Source: Pseudomonadota bacterium (GTDB lineage Bacteria; Pseudomonadota; Alphaproteobacteria; Rhizobiales; Xanthobacteraceae). From it: a stretch of 64,000 nt of DNA. This document shows positions 17,335 through 26,000 of this stretch, piece by piece (position 1 is the first letter of the stretch; every line of letters begins with the position of its first letter). The stretch spans positions 11,971-75,970 of the forward strand of contig JAEWJH010000134.1 in assembly GCA_023386635.1 (NCBI GenBank), given 5' to 3'. A program made the position numbers and the translations under genes. A model generated the notes under the pieces. That model had not been told where the DNA came from. It saw only the letters and a program-made list of their open reading frames with translations, and made no database searches.

Positions 17335-18072
17335 TCACAATGCTCTTTTGGCTCTTTCGCGTTGCTGCAGGAATTGGTCGTAACCCTTTGCCCGCAACTG
17401 ACAGGCTGGGCAAGTGCCACAGCCATAGCCCCATTCATGCCGCTGGCTACGGTCGCCGAGGTAACAACTGTGTGTTTCCTCGATGGTCAGCCGCAGCAGC
17501 GCCTCGCCGCCGATCTCCTCCGCCAGCGCGAAGGTTCCGGCCTTGTCGATGGCCATCAGCGGCGTGTCGACGGTCAGCGGCCGGTCGAGGCCGAGGGTGA
17601 GCGCCGACTGCATCGCCTTCATGGTCGCGTCCCGGCAATCGGGATAACCGGAATAGTCGGTCTCGCACATGCCGCCGACGAGATGGGACAGGTTGCGGCG
17701 ATAGGCGATGGCGCCGGCCAGCACCAGAAACAGCAGGTTGCGGCCAGGGACGAAAGTGGTCGGCAGACCGTTGTCGGCCATCTCGATCGCCGTGTCGCGG
17801 GTCAGCGCCGTCTCCGAGATAGCGGCGAGCGCATCGACCTTGACCGGATGGTCCTCGCCGAGCCGCGCGGCATAAGCCGGCTTCAGCGCCGCGAGCTTGT
17901 CGCGCACCGTCGCGCGGACCGTGAGTTCGACCGCGTGGCGCTGACCGTAATCGAAGCCGACGGTCTCGACGCGTTCGAACCGCTCCAGCGCCCAGGCGAG
18001 ACAGACGGTGGAATCCTGACCGCCGGAGAACAGCACCAGCGCGCCGCCAGACTTCTGCTCAGGAACCGTCAT
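17335..18072 (-). CDS. queC: 7-cyano-7-deazaguanine synthase QueC
   Basis: Makes preQ0 from 7-carboxy-7-deazaguanine, ammonia and ATP in queuosine/7-deazaguanine synthesis; 245 residues, normal length. The PP-loop SGGQDSTVC is at residues 16-24. The zinc site near the C-terminus has four cysteines in CYLGD and [19 protein letters not shown] 18072 gives the canonical N-terminus; the frame runs back to 18102 into the preceding gene. It is the second gene of the run starting with the aldo/keto reductase. Confidence 0.96.
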   Translation of the reverse strand: MTVPEQKSGGALVLFSGGQDSTVCLAWALERFERVETVGFDYGQRHAVELTVRATVRDKLAALKPAYAARLGEDHPVKVDALAAISETALTRDTAIEMADNGLPTTFVPGRNLLFLVLAGAIAYRRNLSHLVGGMCETDYSGYPDCRDATMKAMQSALTLGLDRPLTVDTPLMAIDKAGTFALAEEIGGEALLRLTIEETHSCYLGDRSQRHEWGYGCGTCPACQLRAKGYDQFLQQRERAKRAL

Positions 18073-18074
18073 GC

Positions 18075-18890
18075 TCAATCCCATTTCGGCGAATACTGCC
18101 AATCGACGATCCGGTCGTTGGCTTTCGTCAACGTCGCGATCTCGCGCATCTCGTCGTCCGACAGCGCGAAGTCGAAGATCGCGAAATTCTCCTTGAGCCG
18201 CTCGGGACGATGCGTGCGCGGGATCACCACGATCTCTTGCTGCACCAGCCAGCGCAGCGAGACCTGCGCCGCCGACTTGCCATGCCGCGCGCCGATCCGC
18301 GTCAGCACCGCGTTGCCCGACGCGCCGCCCCGCGCGATGGGGCTATAGGCCACCACCGCCATGCCGTGACGGCGGGTCGCGGCGATGGTCTTCGACGTGT
18401 CGAGGAACGGATGCGTCTCGAACTGATTGCACACCAGCGGCTCGGTCGCGAGCGCCACCGCCTGATCGAGCAGCGCGGTGTTGTAGTTCGACACGCCGAT
18501 GTGCCGCGCATGGCCCGCGCGCTTCATCCGGCACAGCGCGCCGATCGTATCCGCCAGCGGCACGGCCTTGTTCGGCCAGTGCAGCAGCAGGATGTCGATC
18601 ACGTCGATCTTGAGCCGCGCCAGGCTTTCCTTCACCGAGCGTTCGAGATCGGCCGGCTTCATGTTCTCCGGATGCACCTTGGTGACCACCGTCACGTCAT
18701 TGCGCTTGCCGGAGGCGCGGACGCCCTCACCGACCTCCTTCTCGTTGTCGTACATCTGCGCGGTGTCGACGTGGCGATAGCCAAGCCCGATGGCGTGCTC
18801 GACCAGCCGCGCGCAATCGCTGCCGCGCAGGTCCCAGGTACCGAGCCCCACCAGCGGAATCCGCGCGCCATTCGCTTCGACCACGTCCAT
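18075..18890 (-). CDS. Aldo/keto reductase
   Basis: NADPH-dependent oxidoreductase of the AKR superfamily (2,5-diketo-gluconate reductase-like), 271 residues. The catalytic tetrad is visible: D42 and Y47 ([11 protein letters not shown]), K71 (TKVH) and H104 (LLLHWP). Cofactor-binding residues follow in GVSNYN and [14 protein letters not shown]. Substrate unknown. It ends two bases before queC. It is divergent from the FTR1 iron genes, across a 230-base gap. Confidence 0.93.
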   Translation of the reverse strand: MDVVEANGARIPLVGLGTWDLRGSDCARLVEHAIGLGYRHVDTAQMYDNEKEVGEGVRASGKRNDVTVVTKVHPENMKPADLERSVKESLARLKIDVIDILLLHWPNKAVPLADTIGALCRMKRAGHARHIGVSNYNTALLDQAVALATEPLVCNQFETHPFLDTSKTIAATRRHGMAVVAYSPIARGGASGNAVLTRIGARHGKSAAQVSLRWLVQQEIVVIPRTHRPERLKENFAIFDFALSDDEMREIATLTKANDRIVDWQYSPKWD

Positions 18891-19039
18891 GTCCGATCCT
18901 TTCGCAGTGTCGCCTCTCTCCTACCAACGTAGCAGAGACCGGCGGCCGGCCGTGCCACTGTGCAACCCAGCCATGATTTGGGGCGAAATAACCCCGCTGC
19001 CACCGGCAACGACCGGCGTGATGCACGATAGATTGGAAC

Positions 19040-19064
19040 GATTCAAGAAGACCGTTCTTGCATC
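19040..19064. promoter_or_regulatory. 25-bp palindrome upstream of iron permease genes
   Basis: GATTCAAGAA (19040-19049) and TTCTTGCATC (19055-19064) pair in 9 of 10 positions around a 5-base spacer. The site is 57 bases before the cupredoxin start codon, where an operator would lie. An overlapping GAA-N3-TTC core (19036-19044) faintly recalls the Irr-box style of rhizobial iron control. Binding by an iron regulator is inference. Confidence 0.45.
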
Positions 19065-19120
19065 GGCCGCGGTTCGTGGCTTTGGTGGCCCCGTGTGCGA
19101 TCCCAGTTTTGGATTCAACA

Positions 19121-19474
19121 ATGCGCCCCTTTGCCGCCGCCTTCGCCATCACCGCCGCGATCCTTGCTGCGTTCCTTGCCGCGCCATCCGTCATCACGCC
19201 GGCCGTTGCCGCCGACGAGCTGACGGTGACGATCAAGGACCACAAATTCACGCCGTCGGAAATCCGCATCCCGGCGAACAAGCGGCTCAGCATCGTCGTC
19301 ATCAACGATGACCCGACGCCGGAGGAATTCGAAAGCCTGCCGATGAAGATCGAGAAGATCATCCCCGGCAACAGCAAGGCGCTGGTCCGGTTCGGGCCGA
19401 TCGCGCCCGGCCGCTATGAATTCATCGGCGAATTCAACCAGGCGACCGCCAAGGGCGTGATGATAGCGGAATAA
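19121..19474 (+). CDS. Periplasmic cupredoxin-domain protein of an iron-uptake system
   Basis: Secreted protein of 117 residues: signal peptide MRPFAAAFAITAAILAAFLA to about residue 31 (AVAADE), then one cupredoxin-like domain (TVTIKDHKFTPSEIRIPANK, VVINDDPTPEEFES, PGRYEFIGEFNQATAKG). The normal type-1 copper ligand set is not obvious, as in EfeO N-terminal/cupredoxin_1 domains. It lies 12 bases before the FTR1-family permease gene and probably delivers or oxidises ferrous iron for it. ATG 19121 starts the signal peptide. Confidence 0.88.
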   Translation: MRPFAAAFAITAAILAAFLAAPSVITPAVAADELTVTIKDHKFTPSEIRIPANKRLSIVVINDDPTPEEFESLPMKIEKIIPGNSKALVRFGPIAPGRYEFIGEFNQATAKGVMIAE

Positions 19475-19486
19475 CGGACTTCAATA

Positions 19487-20314
19487 ATGCTCGGCGCCCT
19501 CATCATCGTCTTTCGTGAAGTGCTCGAAGCCGGCCTGATCGTCGGCATCGTCATGGCGGCGACACGCGGCATCGACGGCCGCGGCCGCTGGATCGCGCTA
19601 GGCGTCGCCGGCGGCGTGATCGGCGCCGCCATCGTCGCGCTGTTTGCCGGCGCGATCTCCGAGGCGTTCGAAGGGGCGGGCCAGGAACTGTTCAATGCCT
19701 GCGTGCTCGGCACCGCCGTAGTGATGCTGATGTGGCACAACGCCTGGATGGCGAAGCACGGCCGCGAGATGGCAGCCGAACTGCGCAGCGTCGGCACGTC
19801 CATCGCCGAGGGTCAGAAGCCGTTGACCGCGCTCGCCGTTGTCGTCGGGCTCGCCGTGTTGCGTGAAGGCTCAGAGGTCGTGCTGTTCCTGTACGGCATC
19901 CTCGCCTCCGGCACGTCCGGCATGGCGCTGTTCACCGGCGGCGTGCTCGGTGTGCTCGCCGGCGCGGCGTTCACGGCGCTCACCTATTTCGGTCTGCTGG
20001 CGATCCCGGCGCGGCACATCTTCACGGTGACGACCTGGATGATCACGCTGCTCGCCGCCGGCATGGCGGCGCAGGCGGTGCAGTTCCTCAATTCGGCCGG
20101 CACGCTCACCGCGCTCGACCGCACGGTCTGGGATACGTCGTGGCTGCTATCGGAAGGCAGTCTCGTCGGCAAATTGCTGCACACGCTGATCGGCTACACC
20201 GAGCGGCCGAGCGAGATGCAACTCGTCGTCTATGTCGCGGTGATCTTCGCGATGGCGCTGCTGATGCGTCTTGCCCGCGGCACGCCCGCACCGCGGCAGC
20301 AGAAGACGGCGTAA
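19487..20314 (+). CDS. FTR1-family high-affinity iron permease
   Basis: Iron permease of the FTR1/EfeU family, 275 residues, about seven transmembrane helices. The two REXXE iron-translocation motifs are present: REVLE in IVFREVLEAGLIVG (residues 4-17) and REGSE in VLREGSEVVLFLYG (about 125-138). It forms an operon with the preceding cupredoxin protein. No EfeB peroxidase or FetMP-type partner is adjacent, so this is a minimal two-gene system. A palindrome upstream may be its operator. Confidence 0.94.
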   Translation: MLGALIIVFREVLEAGLIVGIVMAATRGIDGRGRWIALGVAGGVIGAAIVALFAGAISEAFEGAGQELFNACVLGTAVVMLMWHNAWMAKHGREMAAELRSVGTSIAEGQKPLTALAVVVGLAVLREGSEVVLFLYGILASGTSGMALFTGGVLGVLAGAAFTALTYFGLLAIPARHIFTVTTWMITLLAAGMAAQAVQFLNSAGTLTALDRTVWDTSWLLSEGSLVGKLLHTLIGYTERPSEMQLVVYVAVIFAMALLMRLARGTPAPRQQKTA

Positions 20315-20323
20315 GCGGCGAAG

Positions 20324-20430
20324 GTCATTCCGGGGCGCGCTGAAAGCGCGAACCCGGAATCCAGATCAGAAAAAGTATTGCTGGATTTGGGTTCCGGATC
20401 GCTGTGCTTTGCACAGCGTCCGGAATGACG
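20324..20430. repeat. Imperfect inverted repeat element
   Basis: The ends GTCATTCCGG (20324-20333) and CCGGAATGAC (20420-20429) are complementary. Internal segments (GCGCGC/GCGCG; GGAATCCAG; GCTTTGCACAGC) form smaller hairpins. It is the style of dispersed non-coding repeat common in Bradyrhizobium-like genomes. It lies after the FTR1 gene and before the convergent XRE gene, where it may also terminate transcription. Confidence 0.7.
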
Positions 20431-20442
20431 GCGAAATCTCTA

Positions 20443-20730
20443 TCACGCCCGTCGCGCGCCGAGCACCGCGAACGCCGCCTGCGGCGCGCGGTCGATCACC
20501 TTCAGCAGGGCGCGAGCCGGACCGCGCGGCGCGCGCTTGCCCTGCTCCCAGTTGCGCACGGTTTCGAGTGGCACTTCGATGCGTTCGGCGAACGCTGCCT
20601 GCGTCAGTTGTGTCCGCGCCCGCACGCGGCGGACAAAGGCCGCCGGGTCGTTGTGGTCGAGAGCGACCTCGCGGCCATCCTCCCCGATTTCGACGATCCG
20701 TCCGTCCGCTTTCAGTCTGACCCGCAGCAT
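20443..20730 (-). CDS. XRE-family helix-turn-helix protein
   Basis: Small DNA-binding protein of 95 residues from ATG 20730 (an alternative ATG is at 20745). It has a short beta-rich start (MLRVRLKADGRIVEIGEDG). The Cro/C1-type HTH is FVRRVRARTQLTQAAFAERI and VPLETVRNWEQGKRAPRGPA, near residues 33-74. The layout resembles HigA/MqsA-type antitoxins, but no toxin-sized gene flanks it. It may be an orphan antitoxin or a plain regulator. Confidence 0.85.
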   Translation of the reverse strand: MLRVRLKADGRIVEIGEDGREVALDHNDPAAFVRRVRARTQLTQAAFAERIEVPLETVRNWEQGKRAPRGPARALLKVIDRAPQAAFAVLGARRA

Positions 20731-20812
20731 CGGCCGCTCCCACATTCATCCCATGGGTCAATGGCCTAGGCGCTTATGGTTAATGCAGCGTTAATCGTTA
20801 CAGACCGAGGTA

Positions 20813-21988
20813 TCAGCGCGTTTTCTCGAAGATCTCGCGGCCGATCAGCATGCGGCGGATTTCGCTCGTCCCCGCGCCGATCTCGTAGAGCTTGGCGTCG
20901 CGCAGCAGCCGCCCGGTGGCGAAGTCGTTGATATAGCCGTTGCCGCCGAGGCACTGGATCGCATCGAGCGCCATCTTCGTGGCACTCTCCGCCGCCAGCA
21001 GGATCGCGCCGGCGGAGTCCTCGCGCGTCGTGCGCCCCTCGTCGCAGGCGCGGGCGACGGCGTAGACGTAGGCGCGCGCGGCGTTCATCATCACATACAT
21101 GTCGGCGAGCTTGGCCTGGATCAGCTGGAACTGGCCGATCGACTGGCCGAACTGCTTGCGTTCATGAACATACGGCACGACCACATCCATGCACGCCTGC
21201 ATGATGCCGATCGGCCCCGCCGCCAGCACCACGCGCTCGTAGTCGAGGCCCGACATCAGCACGTTGACGCCGTTGCCGACGACGCCGAGCACGTTCTCCT
21301 CCGGCACCTCGCAATCCTCAAACACCAGTTCGCCGGTGTCGGAGCCGCGCATGCCGAGCTTGTCGAGCTTCTGCGCCGTGGAGAACCCCTTGAACCCCTT
21401 CTCGACGATGAAGGCGGTGATGCCGCGCGAGCCGGCGGTGCGGTCGGTCTTGGCGTAGACGACGATGGTTTCGGCGATCGGACCATTGGTGATCCACATC
21501 TTCGAGCCGTTGAGGATGTAGCGGTCGCCCTTCTTGTCGGCGACGGTGCGCATCGAGACGACGTCCGACCCCGCCCCCGGCTCCGACATGGCGAGCGCGC
21601 CGACATATTCCCCCGAGATCAGCTTCGGCAGATAGGCGCGGCGCTGCGCGTCGGTGCCGTTGCGGCGCAACTGGTTGACGCACAGATTGGAATGCGCGCC
21701 ATAGGAGAGCCCGACCGAGGCCGAGCCGCGCGAGATTTCCTCCATCGCCACGCAATGCGCGAGGTATCCCAGTCCGGAGCCGCCGTATTCCTCCTCGACC
21801 GTGATGCCGAGCAGGCCGAGCGCGCCCATCTCCGGCCACAGGTCGCGCGGGAACGTGTTGCTGCGGTCGATCTCGTCGGCGCGCGGCGCGATCCGGTCGC
21901 GGGAAAAGCCGCCGACCGTGTCGCGCAGCATGTCGAGATCTTCGCCGAGCCCGAAATTCAGGCCCTGCCAGGCATTGGGGATGCTCAT
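20813..21988 (-). CDS. liuA: Isovaleryl-CoA dehydrogenase
   Basis: FAD-dependent acyl-CoA dehydrogenase of leucine breakdown (isovaleryl-CoA to 3-methylcrotonyl-CoA), 391 residues. Signatures are [18 protein letters not shown] (flavin/substrate site) and the catalytic glutamate in [16 protein letters not shown], in the position typical of IVD rather than short-chain dehydrogenases. The C-terminal [20 protein letters not shown] completes the family. It supplies the substrate of MccAB. It is about 8 kb right of mccB, whereas these genes are usually adjacent. Confidence 0.95.
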   Translation of the reverse strand: MSIPNAWQGLNFGLGEDLDMLRDTVGGFSRDRIAPRADEIDRSNTFPRDLWPEMGALGLLGITVEEEYGGSGLGYLAHCVAMEEISRGSASVGLSYGAHSNLCVNQLRRNGTDAQRRAYLPKLISGEYVGALAMSEPGAGSDVVSMRTVADKKGDRYILNGSKMWITNGPIAETIVVYAKTDRTAGSRGITAFIVEKGFKGFSTAQKLDKLGMRGSDTGELVFEDCEVPEENVLGVVGNGVNVLMSGLDYERVVLAAGPIGIMQACMDVVVPYVHERKQFGQSIGQFQLIQAKLADMYVMMNAARAYVYAVARACDEGRTTREDSAGAILLAAESATKMALDAIQCLGGNGYINDFATGRLLRDAKLYEIGAGTSEIRRMLIGREIFEKTR

Positions 21989-22188
21989 ATGCGCTCTCTC
22001 ATGGGTCGAGCTTACAAGCCAAGATTGTACCTGTCAGCGACCCCTCGACCAAGGTCGGAGGGACCTGCTCGCACCCGGCCGGCGCGCTCGGGCGGCCCGC
22101 GCTGCAGCCATTAATGACGCGGTGAAATTTCGCCGGCGGCTGCTTGCCGAACCGCTCCCCGTTCGGTCATCTGCCGCCGGACATTCCC

Positions 22189-22971
22189 ATGCCGACGATT
22201 CGCCTCACCTTCGCCCTTGCCGCCGCTGCGCTGGCGCTCGCCGCCGCGCCGGCCGAGGCCGCCACCTGCCAGAACCCAGACGCGCTCGGCACCGCGCGGG
22301 TGCTGGAGGTCAGCGCCGCGACCACGCCGCAGGTCGGGCGCAAGCATTTCCCGACCACCCTGCCGCTCGGCCCGAAGGAACTGGTGCTGACCTTCGACGA
22401 CGGCCCCTGGCCGACGACCACGCCGAAGGTGCTCGACGCGCTCGCCGCAGAATGCGTGCGCGCCTCGTTCTTCATGCTGGGCCAGCACGCGCAGGCGACA
22501 CCGCAACTGGCGCGGCGCGTGCTCGCCGCCGGTCATACGGTGGCGCACCACACCTACGCGCATCCGATCCTCGACAAGATGTCGACCGACGCCGCCGAGG
22601 CCGAGATCAATCGCGGCTTCAGCGCCGTGGACTACGCCGTGTTCGGTCAGCGGCGGAACGATCCGGCGACGCCCTTCTTCCGCTTCCCCGGCTTCGCCTC
22701 GACCCCGGCACTGCTCGAGCGGATGCAGCGGCGCGGCATCGTCGTGTTCGGCGCCGACTTCTGGGCCAGCGACTGGAACACGATGACGCCGGAACGGCAG
22801 TTCGATCTGATCATGGCGCGCACTGAGCAGTTCGGCCGCGGCATCGTGCTGTTCCACGACACCCGTGAGCAGACCGCGGCAATGCTGCCGCGCTATCTGC
22901 GCGAGTTGAAAAAGCGCGGCTACAAGATCGTGCATGTGGTGCCCGCAGGCAGCCGTGGCAGCCTGCGTTAA
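22189..22971 (+). CDS. Secreted polysaccharide deacetylase (first of two)
   Basis: NodB-homology carbohydrate esterase family 4 protein, 260 residues. The signal peptide is MPTIRLTFALAAAALALAAA to about residue 24 (AEAATC). The motif LVLTFDDGPWPTTT supplies the catalytic/metal aspartates, VAHHTYAHP the metal histidines, and FFRFPG motif 3. A C-terminal LFHD motif is present. It acts on an N- or O-acetylated glycan in the periplasm or cell surface. A clear paralogue follows 209 bases later with the same N-terminal layout (CxNPxALGTxRVL), so the pair arose by duplication. Confidence 0.92.
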   Translation: MPTIRLTFALAAAALALAAAPAEAATCQNPDALGTARVLEVSAATTPQVGRKHFPTTLPLGPKELVLTFDDGPWPTTTPKVLDALAAECVRASFFMLGQHAQATPQLARRVLAAGHTVAHHTYAHPILDKMSTDAAEAEINRGFSAVDYAVFGQRRNDPATPFFRFPGFASTPALLERMQRRGIVVFGADFWASDWNTMTPERQFDLIMARTEQFGRGIVLFHDTREQTAAMLPRYLRELKKRGYKIVHVVPAGSRGSLR

Positions 22972-23014
22972 TGTGCTACATTAAGTTCATCCTTTTTCTT
23001 TGAGCGTGCTCCTG

Positions 23015-23041
23015 TCCGAAAACCGGTTTCGCTTTTCGGGA
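23015..23041. repeat. Short palindromic repeat
   Basis: TCCGAAAA (23015-23022) faces TTTTCGGGA (23033-23041) across ACCGGTTTCG-type sequence. This matches the core of a palindromic repeat widespread between genes in Rhizobiales (GAAAACCGGTTTC-containing). It is located between the two deacetylase genes and may separate their transcripts. Confidence 0.6.
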
Positions 23042-23180
23042 CCGTGGCGCGAGTTAACCCCAAACATTAAGTCTCGCCGACAACTCCTCACCCGATCGCA
23101 TTCCGGCTCGCTAGTGTCCCCCGGCAATTCGGACAGCGGCGTCGAGGGACGATGCCGCTGCCTTTCGGTTCGGGGGCGGC

Positions 23181-24101
23181 GTGCGGTTTCACGCAATCAG
23201 GTCTGGCGTTGTTGCGGTCGGCGTCGCTCTCGCCGCGCCGGCGTTCGCGGCTTCTTGCCCCGGCAACCCGACCGCGCTGGGCACCAGCCGCGTGCTGGTC
23301 GCCTCGCCGGACGAGTTTCCCCGCGTCGGCACCCAGCAATACGGCCGCAACGGCATGCTGGCGCTCAACGATCGCGAGATCGTCCTCACCTTCGATGACG
23401 GCCCGCTGCCGCCCTACACGGACAGCGTGCTGCAGACACTCGCCGCCGAATGCATCAAGGCCACGTTCTTCCTGGTCGGCCGGCAGGCGACCGCCAATCC
23501 CGATCTCGCGCGGCGCATCTTCAGGGAAGGCCACGCGGTCGGCACGCACAGCCAGAACCACCCGCTGACCTTCGACCAGATGGCGCAGCCGCGCGCCGAG
23601 GCGGAGATCAACGACGGCATCGCCTCGGTGACCGCCGCACTCGGCGATCCACGGCATCTGATGCCCTATTTCCGGATTCCCGGCCTGCTGCGGCTGCGGC
23701 CGATCGAGGATTATCTCGCCGCCCGCCGCATCGCCGTGTGGAGCGTCGATTTCGACGCCGACGACTGGAAGAACATCGCCGCCGACGAGGTGGTGAAGCG
23801 GGCCATGGAGCGCATCGAGCAGAAGAAGCGCGGCGTGCTGCTGCTGCATGACGTGCAGCCGGCGACCGCGCTCGCGCTGCCGCTGCTGTTGCAGGCACTC
23901 AAGACCCGCGGCTACCGCATCGTCCATGTGGTGCCGAGCGCGGCTCCGCCACCGAAGCCGCCCCGCGTCGCCGCTCCGCCGCAACCGCCGCGCTATGCCT
24001 GGCCGCGGACCATCCCGGCCGACCAGCGGCAGCAGCCGCGCTATTCGCGCGATTTCGCACCCGGTCCCGACCCCCGCCGCGGCGTGGTCATCTACCGCTG
24101 A
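23181..24101 (+). CDS. Secreted polysaccharide deacetylase (second of two)
   Basis: Paralogue of the preceding deacetylase, 306 residues, starting at GTG 23181 after CGGGGGCGGC. The signal peptide ends near AFAASC. Motifs: IVLTFDDGPLPPYT, VGTHSQNHP (metal histidines), YFRIPG, and VLLLHD near the end of the domain. It differs from its neighbour in a 60-residue Pro/Arg-rich C-terminal tail (PPPKPPRVAAPPQPPRYAWP), which may bind the envelope. Substrate unknown. Confidence 0.92.
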   Translation: MRFHAIRSGVVAVGVALAAPAFAASCPGNPTALGTSRVLVASPDEFPRVGTQQYGRNGMLALNDREIVLTFDDGPLPPYTDSVLQTLAAECIKATFFLVGRQATANPDLARRIFREGHAVGTHSQNHPLTFDQMAQPRAEAEINDGIASVTAALGDPRHLMPYFRIPGLLRLRPIEDYLAARRIAVWSVDFDADDWKNIAADEVVKRAMERIEQKKRGVLLLHDVQPATALALPLLLQALKTRGYRIVHVVPSAAPPPKPPRVAAPPQPPRYAWPRTIPADQRQQPRYSRDFAPGPDPRRGVVIYR

Positions 24102-24104
24102 CGA

Positions 24105-25313
24105 TCACAATGCGGCGATGGCCGCGCCAGCCGCCGCGCTCAACAGCACCACGAGCCACGGCGGCGTCCGCCACATCAACAGCAGCAGGAACGCGGTCGA
24201 TGCCAGTGCGAAGTCGGCGGGGCTGGTGATGCCCGCCGTCCAAACCGGGTTGTAGAACGCGGCGAGCAGCAGGCCGACAACGGCGGCATTGACGCCGCGC
24301 AGCGCAGCCTGTGCCGCAGGCTTTCGCCGCAGATCCTGCCAAAACGGCAGCGCGCCGATCACCAGCAGGAACGATGGCAGGAACACCGCGACCAGACAGA
24401 GGATCGCGCCCGCCCAGCCGTTCGGCCAAGGTCCCATCACCGCGCCGAGATAAGCGGAGAACGTGAACAGCGGTCCGGGCACCGCCTGCGCGGCGCCGTA
24501 TCCGGCGAGGAAAGCGTCGTTGCTGACCCAGCCGGGCGTAACCACCGAGGCCTGCAACAGGGGCAGCACCACATGGCCGCCACCGAACACCAGCGAACCG
24601 GCGCGATAGAACGCCTCGAACACGGCGAGCGCCTGCGACGGCGCCATGGCCGCGAGCAGCGGCAATCCCACCAGCAGGATGAAGAACAGCGCGAGCGACA
24701 CCGCGCCCGCCGTGCGGCTTGCCGCGAGCGGCAGCATCGCCGGTTCGGCCGGCGCATCGGCGCGCAACAGCCACAGGCCGACCAGCGCGCCGAGCGCGAT
24801 CGCACCGATCTGGCTCCACGCCGACGGCACGGCGAGCACGATCACCGCGGCGGCGACCGCGAGGGTCGCGCGCGCCGTATCCGGCGCGAGCGTGCGCATC
24901 ATGCCGAGCAAGGCCTGCGCGACGACGGCGACGGCGGCGACCTTGAGACCATGGATCCAGCCGACATGGGCGATATCGCCCATCCCGCTCACGCCGTAGG
25001 CAAACAGCACAAGCGCGATAGCGGACGGCAGCGTGAACCCGGTCCACGCCGCGAGCGCGCCGGCATAGCCCGCGCGCGACAGGCCGATGGCGATGCCGAC
25101 CTGACTGGAGGCCGGGCCCGGCAGGAACTGGCACAGCGCCACCAGATCGGCATAGGCGCGGTCGTCGAGCCAGCTGCGCCGCGTCACGAACTCGGTGCGG
25201 AAAAACCCGAGATGGGCGACCGGACCGCCGAACGATGTGAGTCCAAGCCGCGTGAATACCAGCAGGACTTCCAGCCAGCCTCGCGGCCGGCCCGATCGCG
25301 GCGTTGCGTCCAC
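24105..25313 (-). CDS. chrA: Chromate efflux transporter ChrA
   Basis: CHR-family antiporter for chromate (and probably sulfate), 402 residues, normal for the two-domain form. First repeat: RLGLTSFGGPVAHLGFFRTE and QFLPGPASSQVGIAIG. Second repeat: GGGHVVLPLL with AQAVPGPLFTFSAYLG. About ten membrane helices. The frame is open to 25430, but GTG 25313, preceded by GAGGGAC, gives the canonical N-terminus. No ChrB regulator is adjacent. It converges with the deacetylase gene with three bases between. Confidence 0.93.
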   Translation of the reverse strand: MDATPRSGRPRGWLEVLLVFTRLGLTSFGGPVAHLGFFRTEFVTRRSWLDDRAYADLVALCQFLPGPASSQVGIAIGLSRAGYAGALAAWTGFTLPSAIALVLFAYGVSGMGDIAHVGWIHGLKVAAVAVVAQALLGMMRTLAPDTARATLAVAAAVIVLAVPSAWSQIGAIALGALVGLWLLRADAPAEPAMLPLAASRTAGAVSLALFFILLVGLPLLAAMAPSQALAVFEAFYRAGSLVFGGGHVVLPLLQASVVTPGWVSNDAFLAGYGAAQAVPGPLFTFSAYLGAVMGPWPNGWAGAILCLVAVFLPSFLLVIGALPFWQDLRRKPAAQAALRGVNAAVVGLLLAAFYNPVWTAGITSPADFALASTAFLLLLMWRTPPWLVVLLSAAAGAAIAAL

Positions 25314-25444
25314 ATGTCCCTCGCTGTTCCCGAATCCGACGGAGCGCGACTTTATGCCATGCGTGGCCCCGAAAACATGACAGGCCGCGCACCCTCTCGG
25401 GTGCACGGCCAGAAATGTCATCGATATCAATGTTTTAGAAAGAG

Positions 25445-25529
25445 TGGTGCGGCCGAGAAGACTCGAACTTCCACGGTGTTACCCGCTAGCACCTCAAGCT
25501 AGTGCGTCTACCAATTCCGCCACGGCCGC
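25445..25529 (-). tRNA. tRNA-Leu (anticodon GAG)
   Basis: An 85-base gene including an encoded CCA. The 7-bp acceptor stem (GCGGCCG/CGGCCGC), D arm with GGTAGACGC, anticodon loop TTGAGGT (anticodon GAG, leucine CUC/CUU), a class II long variable arm and TTCGAGTC T-loop are all present. It lies on the minus strand between chrA and the fliN-like gene. Confidence 0.96.
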
Positions 25530-25648
25530 ATCAGGTAACATGAGAAAAGGCGCAAACCCGTCCCGGGCTGTGCCTGAACGGGGGCCATGTAACAAATCGC
25601 CCCCCGACCGACAAGGGCCAGAGAGAAACTTGAGGGCGATGCCCGCAA

Positions 25649-25891
25649 TTACCGCTGATCGGGCGCGCGCGGCAGCAATTCCGCCACTTCCACCGCGATC
25701 CGGTTGCCGTTGACCACCACCGTGCCCTTGGCGACCGGCATGTCGTTGGCGAGGATTTTCACCGCGTCGTCCTCGGTCGAATCGAGCTCGATGATCGCGC
25801 CGCGGCCGAGCCGCAGCACCTGGTGAACCGGCATGGACGTCGTACCTAACACCACGGTGATATCGAGCGAGACATGATTGAGAGTCGACAC
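25649..25891 (-). CDS. FliN-like (SpoA domain) flagellar switch protein
   Basis: Short SpoA-domain protein, 80 residues from GTG 25891 (95 from ATG 25936). It resembles the C-terminal domain of FliN, part of the flagellar motor C-ring: DITVVLGTTSMPVHQVLRLG, then AIIELD, VAKGTVVVNGNRIAVEV. AAGGA precedes the GTG, and homologous proteins start with a (M/V)STLxxVxxDITVVLG sequence, so GTG was preferred. No other motor genes flank it; it is divergent from lipB. Confidence 0.87.
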   Translation of the reverse strand: MSTLNHVSLDITVVLGTTSMPVHQVLRLGRGAIIELDSTEDDAVKILANDMPVAKGTVVVNGNRIAVEVAELLPRAPDQR

Positions 25892-26000
25892 GGGCGGGGC
25901 ATTCCTTGCAAAAGATGGGGCGAAAAGACCGAACATTGACCCGAAGGGTCAGATTCCGTTCCCCGCGAGGTGACCATGGTATGGTTACCGGGTGATTAAC

